A stretch of 64,000 nt of DNA from Neonectria sp. B-13. Taxonomy: Eukaryota; Ascomycota; Sordariomycetes; Hypocreales; Nectriaceae. The stretch spans positions 558,001 to 622,000 of the forward strand of contig NOKP01000005.1 in NCBI GenBank assembly GCA_002682825.1, given 5' to 3'. Within the stretch, counting starts at the first letter, position 1. Each line of letters starts with the position of its first letter. The position numbers were made by a program, and so were the translations under genes. Below are positions 54,605 through 64,000 of this stretch, one piece after another. The notes beneath the pieces are model-generated. The model was not told where the DNA came from and ran no database searches. It saw only the letters and a list, made by a program, of their open reading frames with translations.

Positions 54605-56202
54605 AGTGGGATATGTATTGGTCAAGAGAACCAAGAAAAGAAAGACTACTATGATTAGAGCGTGCTAGATGATCATCAAAAGGTCCGGCCTTTGGTCTTT
54701 ATATGTCATATCTTTCAATACGGATGTGAGTTGCCCGAGGCTGATGGACGAGGATTTTGGAATCTAGACCTAACTCCAAAATAATCACCTGCATCGGAGG
54801 CAGGGGTTGCCAATAAACCTTGAAAAGAATCCCCGGAGATGAACAGACACCACGGCAGTGATCGTCAAAGTGTTGAACAGGGGACTCGTCAAGCCGTTAA
54901 AGAATCATATCACAGACCAAATATCCCTGGTCTTCCGACGCCGCCTTGGGTTGTGCGGATGGCATGGCAGTAGGACGTGATGCTCCAAAGCGGCATGGTT
55001 TGCCTCCCCTGAGCCCCAGGCCTGAATCATGGCCCCTGAACCTTGGGCCGTGTGGGGTTGCATCAACCGGCCGGATCAATGCGCGTTGACAAGGATTAAC
55101 TTGGCATTGCATTCAGGATCGATTAGGTTGCACCCCAGCATGCATCATCGTCGGCGCCATCCTATTGTAGAAGGTCTTCCTTCATATTATTATAAGACGT
55201 AATATGTACTCATGAATTTCATTATGCCCTGCAATTTGGCCCATTCAGCGAGTAAATTCTTTTCTTTCTTCAAATGACAGTGCCTAATATTGTAGTTATA
55301 AAATAAAGCTACTAAATGAAAACTTTACTCTATAATAAAGGAGAGTATCTCCTTGAAGAAGCTGACCGCACAGGACACACCTTCCGCGCCGTACATGTTG
55401 GCGCACGTGAATGAGCGGTCTAGATCAACAACCCTCACACCCAGCGTAAGAAGCTTGGAAAGTTTCTGAAGACCCTTCTACATATCCCGAGTCATTATAT
55501 AGCTTGAGAAGCATGTCAGTTTATGTTTTCCTGGAAGCGGACGGCCCAATGGCGGGTACGGTCCGCAGCTGAGTCCACAGTAAGAACCATGGCCGTCGCT
55601 TCTGTTTTCTCGTCCATCTGCTCTAGGGGAACGCCCTAAGGCTCGAGGAAGGATATTGTCAACCTCATCGGAGCTTGCAGGCAACTTTCCCATCGAGTGG
55701 CTGTATGCCCAGCTCGGGCCAGAGCTTGACTTCTTCTTCTGTGATGACATTCACGACTCAACCCGTAGACTACAATACATACTGGAGAGGAAGATTTCGT
55801 AGTGTTCCCGATAGGTCTGGGTCAAAACACAACCCCTGCAGCCTGGTTTGAATCACCTCATCCCAACTGGTGCTTTTCTGAAGTCCCAACGATTGAGCTG
55901 CCATCAGATATCTAATCCAAAGTTAATATTCTGCATTGGGCTGCACTGATTTGCACCAGGATATTGTCTAGTACGTGGTCTTACCACTGTTTGTGACTAT
56001 TTCCGCGCCTTGATGCAGGTATCACACCTGATGGCATGTACCGTGGCAAAGGGCCAAGGTGATAGATCAGTTCATATGCTCAGTCACTCAAATGGAATAA
56101 ACTAGTCTTCAAGAACTTCATTAAGTGGGTATTACGTTTCGTAAACTATCTTGATATCTTACTCGCTCGCAAATCACAGGTGCAGCGTCCCTCTTTCCCA
56201 CA
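54605..56202. other. Gene-free stretch
   Basis: This contains the GMC promoter (TATAAAG at 54697-54703) and an AT-rich patch at about 55170-55340. No gene or relic was recognised. Confidence 0.45.
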
Positions 56203-57563
56203 TTAGTTAATAGTCTGAGTGACCGACTTCTTAACAATGATATTCCACCCTTGCCCAGCCTGAGGCTCCTTATTCTTGTCAGCAAGATTTGACTGGCTGC
56301 TGTTCCAATCATCCAACCCTGCAACAGAATCCGAAGCCTCCGATTTGTCGTCGGCCTTATATCTGTGACCCTCGAGGTCGACTTCGCCAGTACTGCCGTG
56401 GTCAATGACCGTCGTAACGCCAATGCGCTTTCCAGCATTATCATGCAACTCAAAGCCTTCCTGATTATTCGTGCCACGGCTTCTGAGGTAGCCTGCTTTC
56501 GGATGATCACTGCCTGTCCTTTGCCAGTTTCCTGCAGATGTGCCGTTTCCTGGCGCAGAGGATCCGCTCCCGAAAAAGGTGCGGAGAAGAGGTCGGAGGG
56601 TTGCCACGGCCGAAGCAGTAATACCAATTCCGGTTTCCACGGTCGACCAGATAGCAACGTCCGAGGTGGAATACAGGAAATCGTCGATGTCGGTCAATGT
56701 ATGGAGGTACGGGAAACGGACGATCGTCGCGCTGGAAGCACTTTGGTTGCCATGTTAGCTCTTGTGTCGAAAGTAGCGACGCACAAAGGAAGGAGTCTTA
56801 CATGGCTCCGGCAGCTAAAATGAGTACCACAGAAATCTTCACTCTCGTGTTCATCTGCAGGTTCCAAACGAGGAAGATGGGAAGGATGCTGAACGTCCAG
56901 TCGGTCCAACAGCTAATAGCGGAGTAGCCGTAGAAGGCATCCGCAACCACCTTTGCATCCAGGCAACTCCCGGACGGAGGGTTGGAGGTGTATCGGAGCC
57001 AAAACAGGGATGTGGGTCGACATTGCAGTACAAACAGGATGAAGAAGGACAAGCTGTAAACTTCAGTGACGCAGGTGACGGTCCAGATGATGATCCTGTG
57101 CATCCTGTGAACACAGATTCGTAACAAGAAGATTGCAATACTGGCTTTGATGGCCATGTTGGTCAAGACGTAAAGCGGTTCGCAAGTCCACCACATCTAT
57201 GACGACGTCAGCATAAGGAGTTATTGTTGCCCGGCAGGCATTCATTATTGTTGCTCACCTGCATTGCCTTGGGGATTTGATCCGTAGGGATGTCCGCAAT
57301 ATGCTGCCCAGTGCCATAGTGGACGCCTGTGATTTCGTAGGCACAGAAGACAATAAAGAGCAACTGTTCTATGTCAATAGAGCACGAGTGTGATAGGAAA
57401 TGTTGAAGCATACCTGGGCAATGACGGCAAGCCAATCATCCGCCGCAAACGCCTTGATGACCCAGCCGCGACAGTAAGCTCGAAGTGCAGTCGCAACAGA
57501 TGACACAATCAAGAAAGTCCAAGCAATGGCATTGATCTGCTGCCCGCGGCTGTCGGCCGCCAT
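56203..57563 (-). CDS. PTH11-like rhodopsin-domain membrane protein
   Basis: Four exons: 57563-57414, 57363-57259, 57196-56802 and 56740-56203, giving 395 aa. Introns of 50, 62 and 61 bases keep phase and restore AIAQ-LLFIVF, KAMQ-MWWTCE and AGAI-ASSATIVRFPYL. The seven-helix pattern and motifs ALRAYCRGWVIKAFAADDW, GVHYGTGQHIADI, MAIKASIAIFLLRI, LQCRPTSLFWLRY and DVAIWSTVETGIGITASAV match the 50848 protein. The first three introns lie at the same positions in both genes, which shows common ancestry. The cytosolic tail is Gly/Asp/Ser-rich and differs fully from its relative. The fourth intron of the other gene is absent here. Confidence 0.9.
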
Positions 57564-60043
57564 GGTATAGAGAGAGGTAGGTTAGGGATGAAAACGGATG
57601 ATGCTTGACGTCTGCAAAAGATCAAAGCAACCTTCAAACCGAACCAGGTTTGCAGTGAGGGTGGTCGGTCAATATCAAGCAAGGAAAAGCACGCACGGTG
57701 CATCTCAATCGCCACAAACTCCCGAGGACGCCCCGAAGAAGGGGTTTGTTTCAATCGACTAGACAGCGGCCCGGAACATTTGTGCCGCGAACGGCTCTCC
57801 TAGCGGTTGAGGCTCGAGTCAGGCACATTTGTGTCATTGGCTTGGCTGCAGAAATGGCCGCCTGGGATCGCCTCATGCAGTTTAGTGCTGCGCTATGATG
57901 AACTTCATCTCCGGCACTAACGGCCAACATCTCCAACTCCATCGGCATTTCCCCACATCTAACCAATCGAGCCTGCTTTGGAGAGACCAAGTTTCGGTAA
58001 TACGCTAGTCACTGGTGGAACAGGGACAAGCAACGGTCAAACATGTCGATGAATCTCAGGCAAAGTTCAGTCCGTTTCAAATCGACTGCCGAGGTCTTTT
58101 TTTAAACTTTGGACATCCGTACCTCGGATAGCAGCCGGAGTAGAAAAGGGAAAATTTGATATGATGGACGGCCTCAAGCCAAGAGACAGACGCCACCCCG
58201 CCTCGCGTGTCGTGCCCAGTCGGACCGACTTTAGTAAACAGGGGCATTCTCTGTGGATGGAGAAGATCTCATGGAAGATCTCTAAACCCTTGGAGAAAAT
58301 CCCTATTACGTATAGATATCCACACACGCCGCAATTTGTGCGTCTGGTTGTTGAAAAGGGGTAAGGTGCAAGACGGAGCGTTGGTCCACCTGCCATTTCT
58401 TCAACGCAATTGTGTGGCAGAACCTAACTTTGACATCTTACTACGGTTGTCAAAAACACGACTGGCTTATCTACTAGATGGCCGTTGAAGCACCGAAGAG
58501 CGCTTGGGCACGCTTGGTCCTCCGGCCCGGTACTACGTAGTAATTAGACTAGGCCTACCTACTGCTGACGACCTTCTAAGTCCCCGAGTCCCGTAGGCGA
58601 AGCCACAGGGGCAGCCCAAGCGCCCCTGGTACCACCGTTTTCTGTCGGATTTCCGCGGACCTCGGCAAGTATTCACGGTACATCCACCACAACGGAGCTA
58701 ATTTGCTCCAGATGCCAGTGACAATCATGCGGGGTTAGCATAGTTGCGCCAACTAAAAAAAACACCAGCGACATAGACGCAGATCCCACTCTCGGCTCTT
58801 ATCGACATCCCTTTCGAAACCGGATTCCAGCCACGCGACTGCAAGTTGGTTCGCCTTTGTATCAATGATCTGCTAGTGAGTTCTCGATACGACGTTGAAC
58901 TGATCTGAAATTATAGATTTAGTGAAAATCTTACCAATGGTATTGATACCACATCTGTTTTTGCAAACTGTTCTCGCTTAGCATCCTGGTTCTTCTGCCA
59001 GATTGAGTTTCAACTTTTGCGGAGGCTGTTTATCTAGATTATGGATTCAATCATTTACCAGTCCTGCATCCACGCACTGGATGACTAGTACAACGGATAT
59101 TATTAACAATTGTAGTTCTTCACCTACCCTAGACCGACAAGTTGTTCGTACAGCAGGCTGTTTCCGGTTTCCCTGCTGAGGAGTGACGAGAATAAAACAT
59201 AAGAGGGGCCCATTTGAGATTGGGAGGTTTGGATGTCTCGGAAAGTGTGGTAAAATTGCCAGTTTGGATCATCTAATAAGACACAATTCTACAAAGCGAC
59301 TGCGTAAACGAAATCGCCGCGATGATTAAAGCCGTAGACTTTGTGATTCTAGTTCTTCGAAACCGCCCACCGCTCCAGTGCGGGATCTTGAACCATGAGA
59401 GGGTATTAGTAGTGAGAGCCTCATGTGCTTAGCGTTGGCACCACCACTGCACTCCGAAGGCGATGCCATTGATAGTAGCCATGAAAGAACTCGACCAGCT
59501 TAAAGATAAGTCAGTATATAAAAGAAAGCCACTCTCGTCTTTGGACGTGAAACTGTGTCTTGCAAATTTTGCGATTATCATTGTCAACTACACAGCTCAA
59601 CACAGCATTCTGGTATATGAACTATAAAGATACCATGCAATCTCAGCAGCGTCAACCTCATACCTAGAATCTCCATCCGTGCTATATGCCTTCCTGTTAT
59701 CCGGTTTAAGACTGTAAAAGAACCAGAGCAAATCCTGCACAGTTCGACGACATTTAGCGGTCTGCATATATTTTAATGTAGCGGTTGTATACTACGTTTA
59801 TCTTCTTTGGCACCCGTGCAGATTAATCGGCTTATAGTTTGTTCCGAGCCATTTGCGTTGATAGTGAACCTGGTACTGGGGAACTCGTTTTCATGATTCG
59901 GAAATCGATTACTTCCAAGATGCTGTCAATGGCAAGATAGCTCTCCTTGTTTGTCTAAAACAATGGAAAGGCGAGCCTCAAAGATTATCTAGTTTCGTTT
60001 GGTCGACTACTGAGGGCAATTGCTTGATCAGATTGGTGCTATC
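57564..60043. other. Gene-free stretch of 2.5 kb
   Basis: No coding region, relic or RNA gene could be supported. A CAGGGGC/GCCCCTG inverted repeat lies near 58611-58633. The left end is the promoter of the minus-strand receptor gene. Confidence 0.45.
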
Positions 60044-60481
60044 CTAGTATTTATCTTCTTGACCTGGCCGGGTAAAAATTGCACTACGCAGCGCCAACAT
60101 CCTTAGCTTGGAAGGACTTATTTTGGTTGTCTCTTCCTTTCTGTCGTTCGACTCAGCCTCGTTCTGGGTTTTGGAACCATGTTTGGTCCTTTGACCCTGG
60201 TTCGCTCGTCGACTTTTCGAAGTGGAGGTTGCGGTTTCCCATCCGTTGGATGGAGGAGGATCTGCTCGTACAGACGAATTAGGTCGCCGAGAAACGTGGC
60301 CGGCGACACTGCGGTGCTCTGGATCCCATTGTCCGAAGCCAGTGTTTTTTGGCCATTGTGTTCTGTTGCTTTCCGAGTACATGTCGATAATTGGGTTGCT
60401 GGCGCTGCTGTGGTACCCTGGGTCCCACTGTTCGAAGCTATGTTCTTCTGGCATTCGTGTTCTGTCGCTTGCTGGATTCAT
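60044..60481 (-). CDS. Small disordered protein with internal repeat
   Basis: From ATG 60481 the frame encodes 145 aa. Two copies of a roughly 30-residue unit occur near the N-terminus: DRTRMPEEHSFEQWDPGYHS and NRTQWPKNTGFGQWDPEHRS, sharing FxQWDP and a following Ser/Ala stretch. The rest is Lys/Arg/Ser/Thr/Gln-rich and likely disordered, with basic stretches (KSRRANQGQR). No known domain. An unspliced short gene or the first exon of a larger one is possible. The forward strand of this DNA shows the same duplication. Confidence 0.4.
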   Translation of the reverse strand: MNPASDRTRMPEEHSFEQWDPGYHSSASNPIIDMYSESNRTQWPKNTGFGQWDPEHRSVAGHVSRRPNSSVRADPPPSNGWETATSTSKSRRANQGQRTKHGSKTQNEAESNDRKEETTKISPSKLRMLALRSAIFTRPGQEDKY

Positions 60482-60822
60482 ATTGCCAAGTCTTGTGATG
60501 TTCCAATGTCATAGAACAAGTAAAATTGCCTGTTGAGAATCCTGTCCGTGGGTAGGAATGATGCAAGTTGCAAGAGTTCCCCTCATAAGAATTTTTGGGG
60601 AGAAAATTGGGCTGAAAATTTCTCCCTGGTTGCCTTCTTCTGCCTGGTTATTTCTGACTACTCTATGCGTAGTCTCATTGGACATTCGTGGAGGCTGTGC
60701 AGCCCAATCAAGTCTCGACACAAATTTTGGAATGAGGCTGAGTCGATGACGGTCAGCGTCCTGATTTGTTAATTACCACTCATCACGAATGATGAATTAA
60801 ATTCTCATCAAAGCGCAAAACC

Positions 60823-61851
60823 ATGGCACAAAGACTATCCACAAACACTGTGCCGTCCTCAATCACGCAAGAGGACTCTCAAAGGGGAACCTCACTAGAC
60901 ACAGTCTCTGAAACTCTCCCTTCCGAGGAAGAGATCCAGAAAAAGCCGTGGAAGTTCATCGGCTACAGGGGATACGCGAATTTCCTTTCTTCTGACGAGG
61001 ACTTCTTTATTCTCCGCCGTTTTCACACACTCAATACCCGCGTTGCCTTGGCCCTTCAGTACGAGGTTTCTGTCCTCGAGGAGGAGCTCTCTGAGCTAGA
61101 TGCGACATACAGCAGAAGAGACTGCGAAGATCATCACAATGGAACATTTTGCAGCAACAGAGACGGAAGGAATGAGTTGCTTGCAAAAATAGCAACGAAG
61201 CTGAAAAAATACAGTAAGTAGTCTGGGTCACACGTTGAAACACCTCAAAACTGACGATTCCAGACGACTTTGTGTTTCAACAATCTAGTTTGAGGAAATA
61301 TCCCCAAGCGCCACGCCGAGACGTGAAGAGTATAAGCAACTGGCATTGGAATTATGACTACAGCGCAATCGCAAAAGAGGAACAGGGATACTTGGATCAT
61401 ACGAACGACCTCATCTGCGTTGTCCAAAGAGACAAGACTCCGCTACGGCGCCTGATTGACAAATCGCAGCGGCTGCGCACGCTCTCGATATGGAAGCAAA
61501 AAAGCGAAGAGACACTAGACTACGGTGTTCAGCATGTCTCCTACTACTCGGACCAGAAGATTGATGGGTTTGCCTCCGGTGTGATTGTTGCTGTCGGCGT
61601 GACGATGCTGATCACGCCAATCTGGATTCTGCAAGCAATGGAGACTTTGAAGGCCAAGTTGGCAGTGATAACAGTCTTCATCCTCGCTTTCCTACTTATC
61701 CTGTCGTTTTCCATGGTTTCGAAGCCTTTTGAAGCTCTAGGTGCAACAGCAGCGTAAGCCACGTCGATGTCATCCGTTGAATGATGCCGCTAACGCAGCT
61801 TTAGATACGCTGCAGTGCTCATGGTTTTCATCCAGTTTGGCACGTCATAGG
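60823..61851 (+). CDS. DUF6594-type membrane protein
   Basis: Three exons: 60823-61213, 61264-61753 and 61806-61851, giving 308 aa. Introns of 50 and 52 bases join KKYS to NDFVFQ and GATAA to YAAVLMVF. The family signature is clear: KPWKFIGYRGYANFLSSDED and FFILRRFHTLNTRVALALQY, then EVSVLEEEL. Two to three transmembrane helices near the C-terminus follow (GVIVAVGVTMLITPIWIL, VITVFILAFLLILSFSM, YAAVLMVFIQF). DUF6594 proteins are common in moulds and have no known activity. The last exon holds only 15 codons but completes the final helix. Confidence 0.88.
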
Positions 61852-62145
61852 TGGAAATGCAAAGACAGATGTCATAGTAGTCGTCTGGCTAGGTGAGCCA
61901 TGGGACTCATGTAAACTAAGGGAAAGGTGATAGGATTGTGCGAGTGTCTAATTATGTTAAGAATAATGACTATGTTGGCACTCTTTGCACACTCCTCAAG
62001 GCGACCATGAAATTGATAGGAACGCGACAGGCCGTGATTACTAGCGGTTGAAATTGAGTTTCATTAAAAGAAAATTGCGTGTGTTCGTGACGATGTCTTC
62101 TGTCCTGCGACTAATCCCCATCCAACTTGAATGCAGTAAATGGCT
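61852..62145. other. Intergenic, nothing seen
   Basis: 294 bases between the converging DUF6594 and secreted-protein genes; no features. Confidence 0.5.
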
Positions 62146-63923
62146 CTAGGAAGAAGTATAGAAACCCCACCTGATGTAGGGAAGGTGATGGTTCGGTAGG
62201 TAAATCAACTCGGGGCCATACAGACACGACTCGAAGATCGGGTAGGTGTAAGATCCCGTGAACCCTTCGACATTGTAGGTTTGCGTATACGACGACTTGC
62301 AGGGAAGATTGATGGCGTTGACCGTGTACCTTGAGTAAGAAACGCTCCCAGCGTACCAATCAAGATTCTTCTTCCTGAGCTGGAACTTGTTGAGAGCGTC
62401 GTCTAGACTCTTGATCGCCTTGTTTAGCGTGTTCAAAGGCTCGCGCAACTCCTTCTTCATGGTGGTTTGGATGCTGATGAATCCGTCGCGGACCTTGCGA
62501 GCGGCTGGCGTCTTGAACAAGTCCTTTTTCTTGTTCCAGTCGGTGGCAAGCACTGTGTCGAGGCTTTTGGAAGCAGTTGATCCTTTGGTTGAGTACTTAG
62601 TAACAAGGATGATAGGGATGATTTCTTTTTTCAGTCTGAGTGCGATGTTGGGCATTGTTTTGGAGATCTTGAAGCCTCGGATGATATTGCCGAGCTCAAG
62701 GATCTCTCCATCAACGATCAGGTCGACCAGATATTGGCTATCAGGCGTAAATACGAGATCGCTGATGGCCTCGCGGATTATATTCTCGGTTGGTAGCACG
62801 GCCTTGCCGCCCTTGTCGGCTGCAACTGTGGCGCCGTCGAGGGCCTTGAAGGCTGTGAGTGAATCGGAAACTGAGATTTGTTAACAATGAAGCAGGAATA
62901 AAGCAGAAGGGGTCAGACGAGACTGACCTTGCTTGAGGAACTTCGTTGCGACGCTTCCCTTGCATGCGCTGTTCTTGCACGCGCTGCTCTTGACGGAGGA
63001 CACCTTGGTAGAGGCGGTTTTGAGGTGGGCTTGCACGCTCTTGGAGGCGGCTTTGACGGCGGCAGCCTTCGTCTTGATTGACTCAAAGAGGGTAATCCAG
63101 GTCTGGAGCAGTTTGTAAAACTCGCCGTCTAGCATGTCCTCAGAGTTGTTGATGTAGTCGCCAAAGAAGAATCGGATCGCTTCCTGGTCGCATCCGCTTC
63201 CGTCGTAGCAGCCGTTGATGGTCCTCCTGAACAATTTGTATACGTCCAAGTTGGCCTATGAAAGTGTTAGTAGCGACCAGGCCCGTCGGATAGCTGTGTA
63301 CGCACCTCCGCTGCTCGAATCACGGCATAGCCCGTGCCCGCATCTTCGAGGTTTGACAGGACACCTCTTCGGTTATCCCCGATGGGAAGGTTGTCGTCTT
63401 TGATGCCCTACAATGTGTCAGTGGCAGGTCTAGCAGCGGCTAAAGGGATATCAGCCTTACCCGATCTATGTTGTGGATGGTGTCAACGATGGAGGCGTAT
63501 GTTGTTGATGAAACATCGCCGTACTCAAACATGCTGTGAAAGTTTTCGGCGTTAGACAGCAGCTTCATTGCGGGCAGGTAGCTGCAAAGGCCTTCTGATT
63601 TCTCGATGAATTTATCGCCATCGTTGTTGTCCGGCATGCCGCTACGCACTGCAGCGCAAAGGTATCTCGTTTCTGTCAGAACGGTGACGCCGCAAGTCAC
63701 GGTTGTCCCGCCGGTATTACCTGGTGCCACGTTAACAAATGCCCGGCCGGAGATGCATCAAATGCTCACATTTCTTCGCAACAGCACCGACGGGATGCTG
63801 ATAGGTGCCGGTGCATGATCCGATTATGCCTTCGAGCTTGCCGCACGTCTCCTTGAGGTCCACGCCCGCAGAAGCGGTGGGCACCAGCAACGCCGGGAGC
63901 AACAGGAGAGAAAACGTCCGCAT
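62146..63923 (-). CDS. Secreted protein of unknown function
   Basis: Five exons: 63923-63770, 63720-63461, 63407-63306, 63255-62928 and 62870-62146, giving 522 aa. All four introns (49-57 bases) have clear acceptors, and their branch sites include TTAAC and CTAAC. The N-terminus is a signal peptide (RTFSLLLLPALLVPTASA). Mature sequence has paired cysteines (ETCGKLEGIIGSCTGTY, CSYLPAM, NGCYDGSGCDQE, SACKNSACKG) and a middle Lys/Ser/Ala-rich region (KAAAVKAASKSVQAHLKTAS). The C-terminal half (FKISKTMPNIALRLKKEII to NLPCKSSYTQTYNVEGF) is helical and basic. I do not know its family. The cysteines suggest disulfides and secretion; it could be an effector-like or wall protein (speculative). Confidence 0.78.
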
Positions 63924-64000
63924 CGTGAACTGTGGAATATCAGATGCAGTGGCGATGTTCGTACAGTGGTCCCGTCCCGGGACCGAGAAGGAGGCGCCGT
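63924..64000. other. Upstream flank of the secreted protein
   Basis: Only 77 bases remain; no full promoter can be judged. Confidence 0.4.

Noticed and set aside
1..64000. CRISPR arrays, phage or bacterial operon features
   Set aside because: No regularly spaced repeats or Shine-Dalgarno-led operons; genes are spliced and eukaryotic.
1..64000. tRNA genes and intact transposons
   Set aside because: By eye I found no clear A-box/B-box cloverleaf and no transposase, integrase or reverse transcriptase motif. A tRNAscan-SE and repeat-profile run would be decisive.

Overview
The window looks like nuclear DNA of a filamentous ascomycete (Pezizomycotina, probably a sordariomycete). Most genes have short introns of about 45-70 bases with a CTAAC or CTGAC branch site just before the acceptor. 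The families are typical of moulds: Zn2Cys6 regulators, RTA1, DUF3632, DUF6594, PTH11-like rhodopsin-domain proteins, a NACHT-WD40 protein and a tannase-type esterase. Two dispersed 5S rRNA genes are also typical. The exact species cannot be told from the sequence. All splice structures are my own reconstructions. In every multi-exon gene the joined exons sum to a whole number of codons and restore the expected family motifs.

Layout. 1-6 kb is gene-poor: a broken two-domain VOC dioxygenase-like gene, an unknown membrane-anchored protein and an unrecognised relic. 6-17.9 kb is the densest part: a Zn2Cys6 regulator and an RTA1 transporter tail to tail, an M20 amidohydrolase, a methyltransferase, two 5S rRNA genes, a stand-alone GAR synthetase, a DUF3632 protein and a CE16-like esterase. 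19.7-28.9 kb holds a THEM6-like thioesterase-fold protein, a zinc-type enoyl reductase, an EthD-like protein, a tannase-family esterase, a TPR relic, and a dead and a live GFA-domain gene. 29.2-37.6 kb holds a double-module C2H2-like protein and a long NLR (lipase-like, NACHT, WD40). 38-50.8 kb has a proline racemase relic, a second MDR reductase, a seven-exon Zn2Cys6 regulator, an AT-rich TpA-rich island and a carboxylesterase relic. 50.8-57.6 kb has two PTH11-like receptors flanking a secreted GMC oxidoreductase. The end holds a repeat-containing small ORF, a DUF6594 membrane protein and a secreted protein of unknown function.

How they work together. There is no polyketide, peptide or terpene core enzyme, so I do not call a classical biosynthetic cluster. 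The best sign of joint control is a palindrome, AATAC-NN-GTATT. It occurs as paired or single sites upstream of the Zn2Cys6 gene at 6178, the RTA1 gene, the methyltransferase and the tannase-family esterase, and its 10-base core recurs far more often than chance would give. This suggests a small regulon of regulator, exporter and tailoring or hydrolytic enzymes. The several relics of different enzyme families, broken mainly by indels and deletions, suggest a decaying accessory region.
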